Shown here piece after piece: positions 52,301-61,600 of a stretch of DNA of 64,000 nucleotides. Made by a program: the position numbers and the translations under genes. The notes beneath the pieces were generated by a model. It worked only from the letters and a program-made list of their open reading frames with translations. It did not search any database and had not been told where the DNA came from. Position 1 is the stretch's first letter; each line of letters begins with the position of its first letter. The DNA comes from Corallococcus caeni (lineage in GTDB: Bacteria; Myxococcota; Myxococcia; Myxococcales; Myxococcaceae): positions 1 to 64,000 of the forward strand of contig NZ_BTTW01000013.1 in NCBI RefSeq assembly GCF_036245865.1, read 5' to 3'.

Positions 52301-53009
52301 GCCCATCCGGGGACAGGATGCTGTCCTGCACGTGGTGGTAGCCGGCGAGGTGCGGGACATTGAGGGATACGCCCCCGGCGAGCGCCATGTCGCACTCGCC
52401 CAGGATGAGGGCCTGGCGGGCGAAGTGCAGCGCCACCAGCGACGTGGAGCACGCGGTGTTGACGTTGACGCTGGGGCCGGTGAGGTTGAGCTTGTAGGAG
52501 ACGTGCGTCGGCAGGAAGTCCTTGTCGCTGGCGATGAGCAGCTGCTGCAGGCCGATGTTGCGCACGAGCGCTTCGTCGCCCAGCACGTTCTGCAAGAGGT
52601 ACGTGTTGAGCCCCGCGCCCGCGTAGACGCCGATGGTCCCCGCGAAGCCCTCCGGCGTGTAGCCGGCGTCCTCGAGCGCGTGCCAGCACGACTCCAGGAA
52701 GAGGCGCCGCTGCGGGTCCATCACCTTCGCCTCCAGCGGGCTGAAGTTGAAGAAGCTCGCGTCGAAGGACTCGATGTCGTCCAGCACCGGCGAGGCCCGG
52801 ACGTAGTTCGGATCCTTCAGCGCCGCGGGGTCCACGCCGGCCGCCAGCAGCTCCTCGTCGGAGAAGACGCGGATGGACTCCACGCCGTCGCAGAGGTTCT
52901 TCCAGAACTGCTCCACGTCCTTCGCGCCAGGAAGGCGCGCGGCCATGCCGACGATGGCGACATCCAGCCCGTTCACTGACTCGTTCGAATCGTCACGCAC
53001 GCTTCGCAC
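49374..53009 (-). CDS. trans-AT PKS C: KS-inactive KR-ACP
   Basis: 1211 residues. The KS has the Cys in TACSTS (about 186), EAHGTGTEVGDP and KTNIGH, so it looks active. No AT follows; the chain continues through the usual linker (LPLYPFERQRMW). A full-length KR region follows (about 650-1090) but has lost its motifs. The NADPH loop reads YYGLEGIG instead of TGGxGxIG, the catalytic Tyr and Asn positions read Ile and Ser (GFIAIASASS), and only the Ser (SSLGS) is left. The keto group should therefore stay unreduced. The ACP has LGGHSLLATQ (about 1163). The overall layout and linker motifs (DWFYRAQWK, the ACP type) resemble the cis-AT module at 964-5565 with the AT removed. The start is a GTG at 53009; a GTG three codons downstream has a better ribosome binding site (ATGGAG). 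An 80-bp gap separates it from PKS/NRPS B. Confidence 0.93.
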   Translation of the reverse strand: MRSVRDDSNESVNGLDVAIVGMAARLPGAKDVEQFWKNLCDGVESIRVFSDEELLAAGVDPAALKDPNYVRASPVLDDIESFDASFFNFSPLEAKVMDPQRRLFLESCWHALEDAGYTPEGFAGTIGVYAGAGLNTYLLQNVLGDEALVRNIGLQQLLIASDKDFLPTHVSYKLNLTGPSVNVNTACSTSLVALHFARQALILGECDMALAGGVSLNVPHLAGYHHVQDSILSPDGHCRAFDAQARGTLWGNGSGVVVLKRLADALADGDDIRAVIKGSAINNDGSTKVGYTAPSVEGQAKVIVQALATSDVAPESISYVEAHGTGTEVGDPIELAALTQAFRLHTDRKGFCAIGSVKTNIGHLNAAAGVAGLIKVVRALEERKLPPSLHFQTPNPKIDFDNSPFFVNTELTDWKRGETPLRAGMSSLGIGGTNAHVILEEAPARPARKEASQDEQLLVLSARSPEALDRVTVLLADHLEAHPELSLRDVAFTLQRGRRAFTYRRAVRARTLPEAVRALRERRFASPDAGSVPASWQALLGPWLAGDEVDWSMLHDGASPRRVRLPLYPFERQRMWVEPRAPEAQALAKDKDAFWRKRPDMADWFYRAQWKQSALPLEPVPATRETYLVFSDGAPLTRKLIERLGRRGTVVTVTPGEAFSKQGDAAFSLPVSDRKAYELLVLELRSRQLLPDRVLHFWGLQSVDAPRPANDLDALVASQEQGLFSLLYFGQALGQLAVTRSMRLLAFSNDVFDVTGEEALRYEQSSVSGICKVLQQEYNNLHCRAVDLCVPEGGAWKVDALADALEREVLSSIGDVLCAYRGTRRWIQFYEPVRVTADAPKPPLVHKGETYLVYYGLEGIGFLTARRMLEQGARLIILEEPDFPEPDEWGQWLGAKRREPIGVRVGNAVGLQAAGHDFVLRKARLDDVEAMRRVLAEAEAEAGPIRGLLHASGASNFERIKPLRDADRELCKQHFASIPHSLRMLDELLRERDLRFRVMMSSLGSVLGGLGFIAIASASSLASNYTVLQNRQHAQKWVVQYWDSWDIEWKKAKEIVHPSMYERLAPSVLTEPEGLESFHRLFAIPDSTQVAVCATDLQARYDKWVKLEAVRQEPGTAEVLKRPDLDTPFVEPRDEMERTIASVYQEFLGVDRVGADDGFHELGGHSLLATQMVSRLREVLKVDVELFVVLAHPTVSSLAAHLSTVAPGARA

Positions 53010-53089
53010 TCCATCCCGCCAGGCCCTCCACCCGAGGACCCGGCGGCTTCAAAGGTCTGTTTCCAGTTCCAGCCGTGCCTGTCGTCGCC

Positions 53090-56000
53090 TCAGGCCCGTG
53101 GGTCCTCGGGGCGCGCCGCGAGCGCGGCGAGCATCCGCCGCTGCCGTTGTCCGCGCCGTGCGCTCTCCGCCAGCCCGCGCTCCTGCGCCCCGGGAGAGAG
53201 GTGACGGGCCAGGGCCTCCACCGTGGGGTGTTCGAACAGGGCCACCACCGGCACGTCCCGGCCCAGCGCCGCGCCCAGGCGGATGGCGGCTTGCGCGAGC
53301 TGGAGCGAGTGGCACCCGAGGTCGAAGAAGTTCTGCTTCCGCCCCACCGCGCGTCCGCCCAGCAACTGCCGCACGATGCCGGCGATGGTGCCCTCCAGGC
53401 CCGGACGTGCGTCCTCGCCGCGCGAGGCCTCGTCCGAGGCGGTCCCCTGCTCCACCGGAGGCAGCGCGCGGGTGTCCACCTTGCCGTGCGCCGTCTGGGG
53501 CAGCGCCGGGAGCCGCAGGAAGGCGGACGGCACCATGTACTCCGGCAGCCGCTGGCCCAGCAGCTTCCGGAGCGCTTCCGGCGTGTACGGCTGGGCCGCA
53601 TCACCCGCCCAGTACGCCACCACGCGGTCGTGCCCTGCGCCCTCCGGAGCGGGCATGGCCACGACGAAGGACTGCTGGATGCCGGGCAGCGCGCAGAGCG
53701 CGGCTTCGATTTCGCCCAGCTCGATGCGCAGCCCGCGCACCTTCACCTGCCGATCCAGGCGCCCCAGGTACTCCAGGTTGCCGTCGGGCAGCCAGCGCGC
53801 CAGGTCGCCCGTGCGGTAGAGCCGCTCGCCCGGCGCGAACGGATGGGCGACGAAACGCTCCGCCGTCAGCGTCGGGTTGTGGAGGTAGCCGCGCGCGAGG
53901 CCCACGCCCGCGATGCACAGCTCCCCCGGCACGCCGATGGGCTGCATGCGCCCGCCCCGGTCCAGCACGAAGAGCTGGATGTTGTCGATGGGCCGGCCGA
54001 TGGGGATGCGCTCATGGGTCTGCTGCTCGGAGCAGTCGAAGTAGGAGACGTCGATGCTGGCCTCGGTGGGCCCGTAGAGGTTCGCCAGCCGGGTGCCGTT
54101 CTGGCGGTGCAGGAGCGTGTTGAAGCGCTCCACCTGGGACACTGTCAGCGCCTCGCCGCTGGCGAACACCTGGCGCAGGCTGGACAGCGACGACACGTCA
54201 TCGAGCGTCCGCGCGTACTCCAGGAAGACGCCGAGCATGGACGGCACGAAGTGCAGCACCGTCACCTGCTCGCGCGCGATGGCGTCCGCGACCTGCCGTG
54301 GGTCCCGCTCCGCGCCCGGGGCCAGGAGCGCCACGCTGGCGCCCTCCAGCGACCACCAGAACAGCTCCCAGACGGAGACGTCGAAGGTGTACGGCGTCTT
54401 CTGGAGGATGACGTCGCCCCGGCTCAGGGGATAGCGGTTCTGCATCCACTTCAGCCGGTTGATGAGGCCGCGATGCTCCAGCATGGCGCCCTTCGGACGG
54501 CCGGTGGAGCCCGACGTGTAGATGACGTAGGCGAGCGAGTCCGGCCGGGCCCGTGGCGCAAGGTTCGCGCCGTCACCGCTGAACGTCGCCGCGTCGCGCA
54601 GGTCGAACACGCGCCCGGTGAAGCCCTCCGGCGTGAAGCGCGCGTCGCTGACGAGCACCACGTCCGTGCGGCTGTCGTCGAGCATGTAGCGGATGCGGTC
54701 CGCCGGGTAGCGCGGATCCACCGGCAGGTACGCACCACCGGCCTTGAGGACGCCGTACAGCCCGACCATCAGCTCCAGCGAGCGCTCCGCGACGATGCCC
54801 ACGATGGAGTCCGGACCCACGCCTGCCTGCCGCAGCGTCGCCGCGAGCCGGTTGGCGCGGGTGTTCAGCTCTCCGTAGGTGAGCAGGCGGCCCTCGAAGG
54901 TGACGGCCACGTCTTCCGGACCGTGCGCCACGCGCTCCTCGAAGAGCTCGTGGACGCACTTCTCGCGGGGGAACGGCCGCGCGGTGCGCCGCCACTCCGT
55001 CTCCAGTTGGTAGCGCTCCACGGGCCCCAGCAGCTCCAGCGCTCCGATGGGCTGGCGCGGGTCGCGCAGCGCCGAGCGCAGCAGGGCCTCGTAGTGCGTG
55101 GCCATGCGCTCGACGGTCGCGGCGTCGAAGAGGTCGGGGGCGTACTTGAAGAAGGCGTGCACGCGGCCTTCGGTCTCCACCAGCTCCAGCGAGAGGTCGA
55201 ACTCGCCCTGCTGCTGGAGGTCCAGGATGGCGTCCAGCGCGAGGCCGTCCGACGCGCCCGTGCCCAGGCCGTCCTGGGCGAGCCAGTTCTGGTAGACGAA
55301 CTGGGCCTGGATGAGCGGCATGAGGCCGCGGTCCCGTGCGCCTCCCGCCTCGCGCACCATCTCCGTGAAGGGGAAGTCCGCGTGCTCCTGCGCCTCCAGG
55401 TGGGTGGACTGGAGCGCGCGCGCGTAGTCGAGGAACGGCAGGTCCGACGCCACGCGGCTGCGCACGCAGACCACGTTGACGAAGTAGCCGACGACGTCCT
55501 CGAACTCGGTCCGGGGCCTGCCGGCCACGGGCACGCCGACAGCCAGATCCTCCTGCTGCGTGTAGCGGTGCAGCAGCGCCTTGAAGGCGGCGAGGAACAG
55601 GCTGAAGGGATAGATGCGCTGCGTGGCGCCCAGACGGCGTGTGTCCAGGGCCAGCTCCAGCGGGAGCGTCGTCGCGTGGACCCGGCCTTCCAGCCGCCGC
55701 TTCGCCGGACGCGGCCGGTCCGTGGGCAGTTGGAGCGCGGGGGGCGGCGGCAGCAGGCGGCTTCGCCAGAACTCGCGGTGGCGCAGGCCCTCCTCGGACG
55801 CGAGCATCCGCTCCTGCCACGCGACGAAGTCCGCGTAGGTGGCGGACAGCGGCACGAGCGCCGCGTCCCCGTGCGTCCGCTCCGCGCGGTAGAGCGCCTC
55901 CAGGTCCCTCACGAGGAGCTGGAGCGAGCTTCCGTCCATGACCAGGTGGTGCGCCGCGAGCACCAGCAGCGGTTCGCGGCCCGGCCGCTGCACCAGGTGC

Positions 56001-58699
56001 ACCCGCGCGAGCACATCCCGCGAGAGGTCGAACGGCTTGAAGCCCAGTCGCGCCAGGAAGGCCTGTTCGTCTTCCGGCGACGCAGCGGGCAGCGCGTGGA
56101 TTTCGAACGGCACCTCCGACGACGCGGGAGCCATCGCCAGCAGGGGCTGGGCGTCCTCCACCACGACGCGGGCGCGGAGGCTGGGATGCCGGGCCCAGAG
56201 CCGCTGGAGCGAGGCCTTCAGCGCGGCGACGTCCAGCGTGCCCCGGATGCGGAAGGCGCACGGCACGTTGTAGGCACTGCTCTCCGGGGAGAGCTGCTGG
56301 ATCATCCACAGGCCCAGCTGTCCCGCGGACATCGGATGACGGGAGGGGCCGGGCTTCACCTCCACGGCGACGGTCCGCTCACGCACGGGCGTGGGCAGTG
56401 AGACTGGAGCCGGTGGCGGTGTGGGGACCACCGTGGCCACCATCCCCGCGCCCATCTCCCGAGCGACGAGCTCCGCCAGCCGCCGGAGCGTGCCGGCTTC
56501 GAGGAGCGCCGCGTTGGTGAGCTCGACGCCGTGGGTTTCTTCCAGGCGGCGGAGCAGCCGGGCACCAATCAGCGAGTTGAAGCCATAGACCATCAGCTCC
56601 TCGTCGGGATGGAGCGTGGCTTCCGGCAGCTTCAGCAGCGAAGCGATCATCCCGCGAAGGACAGGCAGCACGCCCTCCGTCGGCACGGCGGCGAGAGACT
56701 GGGCCGTAGCGGACGCGGGCGAAGCGTCCAACGCCGTAGCGGAGGACCGCAGCGCGGGTGAACCTTCCGGTGCTGCGGCGGAAAAGCGCGCCGAGGCGGG
56801 TACTGGGGAGCCTTCCAGCGTTGCGGCGGAGAGGCGCGGCGCGACGGGTGCTTGCGCCAGCGAACCTTCCGGCGATGCGGCGTCGCTCCACGGTCCGCCT
56901 TCCGACCAGTAGCGCTCACGGGCGAAGGGATACGTCGGCAGCGGGATCCGCCGGGTCTCCGCGCCATGCGCCCCGCGCCAGTCCAGCGCGTAGCCCTTCA
57001 CGTACAGACCGGCCACCACGCTCATGCGGCGCCAGGCTTCGGCCTCCGCCATGGGCGCGCGCGAACCGGCCAGCAGGGTGTTGCCCAGCGTGAGCAGTCC
57101 GGCGTCCTTGCGCGCGGCGGGCTGCGCTCCCGCAGTGGACACCCACAGCCCCTCCGGCCTTTCGCCGCGCAGCGCCGCGTCGAGCAGGTCCTTCAGGTGG
57201 CCCGTGCTCCGCGCCAGGAAGGCGGCGCGCAGGGCGAAGTGGGTGCGGCCCACCTGGAGCGTCAGCGCGAGGTCGTCCAGCCTTGCCTGGGCTCCTTCCG
57301 TGTCCAGCCACGTCCGCAGGTCCGCCATCCGCTGCCGCAGCGCCTGCTCCGAGTGCGCGGACACGGGGAGGACGTGGAGCCGCTGCGCCGTGGGCGCCGG
57401 ACGCGCGGGAAGCTCCGGGGCCTCCTCCACCACGAGGTGCGCGTTGGTGCCGCTGAAGCCGAACGAGCTGAGCGCGGCCCGGCGCGGCTGGCCGTCGGTG
57501 CGCCACTCACGCGTCTCCGTGTTGACGAAGAAGGGCGTGCTGGGGAAGTCCAGGTGCCGGTTCGAGCGCGTGTAGTGCAGCGATGGCACCAGCGTGCGGT
57601 GCTGGAGGCACAGCAGGACCTTGATGAGGCCCGCCACGCCCGACGCCTCCATCGTGTGCCCGATGTTCGTCTTGATGGAGCCGATGGCGCAGAACTGCTT
57701 CCGGCCGGTGTGCTGGCGGAAGGACTCCGTGAGCGCCTGGAGCTCGATGGGGTCGCCCAGCTTCGTGCCGGTGCCGTGCGCCTCCACGTAGCCGATGGTG
57801 TCCGGGTGCACGCCGGAGCGCTCGTAGACCTCCAGCTCCAGGGCGCGCTGCGAGGGCGCGCTGGGCGCGGTGATGCCGTTGGTCCTGCCGTCCTGGTTGA
57901 TGCCCGAGCCCCGGATGATGCCGTGGATCCGGTCCCCGTCCGCCAGTGCCTGATCCAGGCGCTTGAGCACGACGACGCCCACGCCCTCCCCCGTCACGAT
58001 GCCGTCCGCCGCGTCGTCGAAGGTCCGGCACCGGCCCTGGGGCGACAGGATGCCCGCCTTGCCGAGCACCACGTGGGTGCGCGCCGTCAGCATCAGCGCG
58101 ATGCCGCCCGCGATGGCCATGTCGCACGAGCCGCTCCGGATGCTCTCGCACGCCAGATGGACGGCGACCAGCGAGGACGAGCACGCGGTGTCCACCGGGA
58201 CGCTCGCGCCCCGGAGGTTCAGCAGGTACGACAGCCGGGCCGGGAGGATGGCCGCGCTGTTGCCGCTCAGCGTGAACGCGTTGAGCTCCTGTCCCTGGAG
58301 CTTCTGGACGTACTCGCCCTCCTTGCAGCCCACGAAGACGCTGCAACGCCGGCCCTCGAGCGTGCCCGCCGCGCAGCCTGCGTCCTCCAGCGCCTTCCAC
58401 GCCTCCTCCAGGAAGAGGCGGTGTTGGGGATCCATCCACTCCGCTTCGAGCGGGGAGATGTTGAAGAAGAGCGGATCGAACCGATCCACGTCGTCGATGA
58501 AGCCGCCCCACCGGCTGACGCTCTTGTTGTGCGCGTCCGGATCCGGGGCGTACCAGCGGGCGTGGTCCCACCGCTCGCGCGGCACCTCCTGGATGGAGTC
58601 CCGGCCCTCGACGAGGTTGCGCCACAGCTCGCGCACGTCCCGCGCGCCGGGGTAGCGGGCGGAGAGGCCCACCACCGCGATGGGCTCCTGGCGGCTCAT
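53090..58699 (-). CDS. Hybrid trans-AT PKS/NRPS B: KS-ACP-C-A(Ser)-PCP
   Basis: 1869 residues. The KS has TACSSS (about 170), EAHGTGT and KTNIGHTMEAS. An Ala/Ser/Pro linker leads to an ACP whose attachment site reads YGFNSLIG (about 709; Asn instead of Asp before the Ser). Then come a condensation domain (AAHHLVMDGSS, about 918), an adenylation domain (YTSGSTGRPKG about 1395; GPTEASID) and a PCP (FFDLGCHSLQ, about 1796; LGC instead of LGG). The A-domain code aligned to EntF reads D-V-W-H-F-S-L-I-D-K, essentially the serine code, so L-Ser is predicted with good confidence. No heterocyclization, epimerization or methylation domain is present, so serine should be incorporated unaltered by this protein. 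The C-terminal tail is Arg-rich (docking). The ATG at 58699 overlaps the PKS A stop by 4 bp. Confidence 0.94.
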   Translation of the reverse strand: MSRQEPIAVVGLSARYPGARDVRELWRNLVEGRDSIQEVPRERWDHARWYAPDPDAHNKSVSRWGGFIDDVDRFDPLFFNISPLEAEWMDPQHRLFLEEAWKALEDAGCAAGTLEGRRCSVFVGCKEGEYVQKLQGQELNAFTLSGNSAAILPARLSYLLNLRGASVPVDTACSSSLVAVHLACESIRSGSCDMAIAGGIALMLTARTHVVLGKAGILSPQGRCRTFDDAADGIVTGEGVGVVVLKRLDQALADGDRIHGIIRGSGINQDGRTNGITAPSAPSQRALELEVYERSGVHPDTIGYVEAHGTGTKLGDPIELQALTESFRQHTGRKQFCAIGSIKTNIGHTMEASGVAGLIKVLLCLQHRTLVPSLHYTRSNRHLDFPSTPFFVNTETREWRTDGQPRRAALSSFGFSGTNAHLVVEEAPELPARPAPTAQRLHVLPVSAHSEQALRQRMADLRTWLDTEGAQARLDDLALTLQVGRTHFALRAAFLARSTGHLKDLLDAALRGERPEGLWVSTAGAQPAARKDAGLLTLGNTLLAGSRAPMAEAEAWRRMSVVAGLYVKGYALDWRGAHGAETRRIPLPTYPFARERYWSEGGPWSDAASPEGSLAQAPVAPRLSAATLEGSPVPASARFSAAAPEGSPALRSSATALDASPASATAQSLAAVPTEGVLPVLRGMIASLLKLPEATLHPDEELMVYGFNSLIGARLLRRLEETHGVELTNAALLEAGTLRRLAELVAREMGAGMVATVVPTPPPAPVSLPTPVRERTVAVEVKPGPSRHPMSAGQLGLWMIQQLSPESSAYNVPCAFRIRGTLDVAALKASLQRLWARHPSLRARVVVEDAQPLLAMAPASSEVPFEIHALPAASPEDEQAFLARLGFKPFDLSRDVLARVHLVQRPGREPLLVLAAHHLVMDGSSLQLLVRDLEALYRAERTHGDAALVPLSATYADFVAWQERMLASEEGLRHREFWRSRLLPPPPALQLPTDRPRPAKRRLEGRVHATTLPLELALDTRRLGATQRIYPFSLFLAAFKALLHRYTQQEDLAVGVPVAGRPRTEFEDVVGYFVNVVCVRSRVASDLPFLDYARALQSTHLEAQEHADFPFTEMVREAGGARDRGLMPLIQAQFVYQNWLAQDGLGTGASDGLALDAILDLQQQGEFDLSLELVETEGRVHAFFKYAPDLFDAATVERMATHYEALLRSALRDPRQPIGALELLGPVERYQLETEWRRTARPFPREKCVHELFEERVAHGPEDVAVTFEGRLLTYGELNTRANRLAATLRQAGVGPDSIVGIVAERSLELMVGLYGVLKAGGAYLPVDPRYPADRIRYMLDDSRTDVVLVSDARFTPEGFTGRVFDLRDAATFSGDGANLAPRARPDSLAYVIYTSGSTGRPKGAMLEHRGLINRLKWMQNRYPLSRGDVILQKTPYTFDVSVWELFWWSLEGASVALLAPGAERDPRQVADAIAREQVTVLHFVPSMLGVFLEYARTLDDVSSLSSLRQVFASGEALTVSQVERFNTLLHRQNGTRLANLYGPTEASIDVSYFDCSEQQTHERIPIGRPIDNIQLFVLDRGGRMQPIGVPGELCIAGVGLARGYLHNPTLTAERFVAHPFAPGERLYRTGDLARWLPDGNLEYLGRLDRQVKVRGLRIELGEIEAALCALPGIQQSFVVAMPAPEGAGHDRVVAYWAGDAAQPYTPEALRKLLGQRLPEYMVPSAFLRLPALPQTAHGKVDTRALPPVEQGTASDEASRGEDARPGLEGTIAGIVRQLLGGRAVGRKQNFFDLGCHSLQLAQAAIRLGAALGRDVPVVALFEHPTVEALARHLSPGAQERGLAESARRGQRQRRMLAALAARPEDPRA
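56759..56880. repeat. Degenerate tandem repeat in the KS-ACP linker of PKS/NRPS B
   Basis: Two to three imperfect units of about 55-65 bp, each with a core close to GAACCTTCCGGTGCTGCGGCGG. They encode an Ala/Ser/Glu/Gly-Ser-Pro linker (EGSP recurring). It is probably a flexible spacer that expands and contracts; no further function is claimed. Confidence 0.45.
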
Positions 58700-61600
58700 G
58701 ACGCGCCCCCGACGAAGCGCTCCACCGCGTCGAGGTTCAGCTCCCCTGCCTCGATGCGGTCCAGCAGGCCCAGGAGCCCGTCGTCACCGGCCGGTGCCGG
58801 TTCAGGCTTCGCCTGCACGACGATGGGGGTCCCCGCGGAGACAGGCTCCGGCGCTGGCGCGGGCCGTGCTCCCGGATCGGCGGCCGGGAAGGTGGCGCGG
58901 ATGTGCTCGGCCAGCTTCGAGACGCTCGCGTAGTTGAAGAGGTCCGTGGAGCGCAGCGCGATGCCGAGCGCCGCGTTGATGCGCTCGATGATGCTGACGG
59001 CGAAGATGGAGTCCACGCCGAAGTCCTGGAACGGCTTGGACGGATCCAGCTGGACGGCGCCGTTCGCGACGACGGCCTCCACGCACGAGGCGATCACCGA
59101 CTCCAGGTCCGGCCGTGCGCCCCTCGGCGTGGAGACCGGAGTCCCCTGCCCCACGCTGGCATGGCCGTTCGTCACCACGCTCGGCGACACGGTGGCGGGC
59201 GCGGACAGGGTCCTCGCGGCGGTGGCGAGGCTCCGGCGGTCGCGCTCGCCGATGATGATGTTCTGCCCCAGGTCGGAGCGGTGCTGATCCGGGTGGCCCA
59301 GCACGACGACCTTCGGGAAGCCCTCGGCGCCCAGCACGGAGCGCCACTGGTCGCTGCTGAGCAGCGGCGCGTCCTGGAGCCGCAGGTCGTCCTTGAAGCG
59401 CCACCAGCCGGGCAGCAGGCCGAAGGCCACCGTGGAGAAGTCGTGCACGGTGGTGACCTCGTTGAGGAGCAGCCAGCCACCGGGGCGCAGCAGCGTCTTC
59501 ACGTTGCGCAGCGTCTGGCGCAGCTCCTCGGTCGCGTGCAGGACGTTGGCGGCGAGCACCACGTCGTAGGCGCCCGCCGCGTAGCCCTGCGGCACCACGT
59601 CCTTCTCGATGTCCAGCACCGAGTACTCCATGAACCCGTAGCGGAAGTTCTCGCGGCCGTACTGGACGAACGAGCGCGACACGTCCGTGTACGTGTAGAC
59701 GATGCGGTCCGCGTACTGGCTCAGCGCCTTCAGGGCCAGGTCGGTGGTGCCGCCCGTGCCGGCGCCCACCTCCAGGATGCGGATCTTCCCACCGTCGGGA
59801 AGCTGCGCGAGCCGCTCGGCGACGTACTGGCGCAGGCTGTCTGCGACCAGCGCGTTGAAGTAGTCCGCGACGGGGTTGCCCTTGTACATGGGGCCCATCA
59901 GCCGCATCGACGACTGGGGGAACAGCAGGTCCGTGGCGGGAATCTCCCCGCGCAGCACCTCGCCGTAGCGTTCCGAGCACGCCCACATGATGGCGACGTG
60001 CGGAGCGGTCATCGGCGCCTGCGCGACCAGGCGCTCACCGCGAGCCTGGAGGCTCTGCCGCTCCAGGTGCGGCGCGGCCGCGTCCAGCGCGGGCAGCGTG
60101 GTGACGTCCGCTCCGGCCAGCTGGACGTAGCCGGCCCGGGCCAGGATGTTCAGCAGCGCGGAGAACAGGCGCGTGTAGCCCGGCGCGACACGGAGCTTCG
60201 TGCGCAGGCCGTCCACCGTGTACCGCTCGCCCGAGCGGAGGAGGACGCCCATGCGCTGGAAGAAGCCCAGCAGCATGAGCGAGTTGAAGCGCTCATAGTC
60301 CTCGCGGCTCGCGGGCGGAGGCAGCTCGCGCACCGTGCTGTCGCGCAGCGCCTGCTCCACGCGCGGCGTGAGCAGCGACACGGCCTCCTGCGTGACGGGA
60401 CGCGACTCCGGGAACCAGTGGCGCACCCGCGCGAACGGGTACGTGGGCAGCGACACCTTCCGGGGCCGCTCCGCGCCGTGGAGCGTGCGCCAGGGCAGCT
60501 CCACGCCCATGCTCCAGAGCTGCGCCAGCGTGGAGAGCTGCCGCTCCTCCATCGCGACCTGGAGGAAGGCCGTGCCTGCGCGGCCCTCGGAGAGTAGGCC
60601 CGCGAGCGGCAGGGCCGCGTCCACCTTGCCGGTGAAGAGGCCCGGGGCCGTCTGCCCCTGGGCGAAGCGGGTCAGCGCGTCGATGGCCTCGGTCACGTCC
60701 CGGGCCACCACCGCCAGCCGCTCCGGCATTGCTTCGCGGCCCACCTGGAGGGTGTACGCCACGTCGGAGAGCGAGACGGGCGTGCCCTCCGGGAGGACCT
60801 CCACGCTGGCGCCGCGCTGACGCTCCGCCAGGTGCCGCTCCAGCGACGCCAGGGTCGGGCACTCGATGAAGAGACGCGGGCGCACCTCGACGTCCAGCCG
60901 GCGGCCAATCTCATCCGCGAACGCCGCGAGCTGGACCACGTCGAAGCCGGCCTCCTCGAAGGGGCGCTCCGGATCCAGGGCCGAGGCCGGGACGTCCAGG
61001 ATGCTCGCGGCGGCCTCCAGCAGCGCCTCGCGGATGCGTGAGCTGTCTCCCCTTGCCGCGCTGGGACGGGAGGGCTGCTGACGGCGCAGCAGGTCCGCGA
61101 GCCGCGTGGCGGCGGCCTTCAGGGCCTCCGGCGTCCGGGCCGACAGCGGGAGGAGCTGCGGGCCGTGCGCGGCGGAGGGCGCGGGCTGCTCGGGCGGGGC
61201 TTCGATGAGCAGGTGCGCGTTGGTGCCGCTGAAGCCGAAGGAGCTGACGGCCGCCCTGCGGGGCGCCGACGGCGCGGGCTCCCAGGGCTTCAGCCGCGTG
61301 TTGACGACGAAGGGGCTGTTCTTGAAGTCGATGAACTCGTTGGGCGTGTCGAAGTGGAGCGACGGGGGGATGGCCCCGTGCCGCAGCGACAGCAGCACCT
61401 TCAGCACGCCCGCGATGCCGGCCGCGGCGATGGTGTGCCCGACGTTCGTCTTCACCGAACCGAGCGCGCAGTAGCCGCGCTTGTCCGTCCAGCGCCGGAA
61501 CGCGTCCGTGAGCGCCTTGACCTCGATGGGGTCGCCCAGCCGCGTGCCCGAGCCGTGGGCCTCCACGAAGGTGATGGTCGCCGGGTCGCAGCCCGCCGCC

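Noticed and set aside
49227-52979. 1250-codon plus-strand open frame opposite PKS C
   Set aside because: Antisense shadow of a KS-KR-ACP protein with recognisable motifs on the minus strand.
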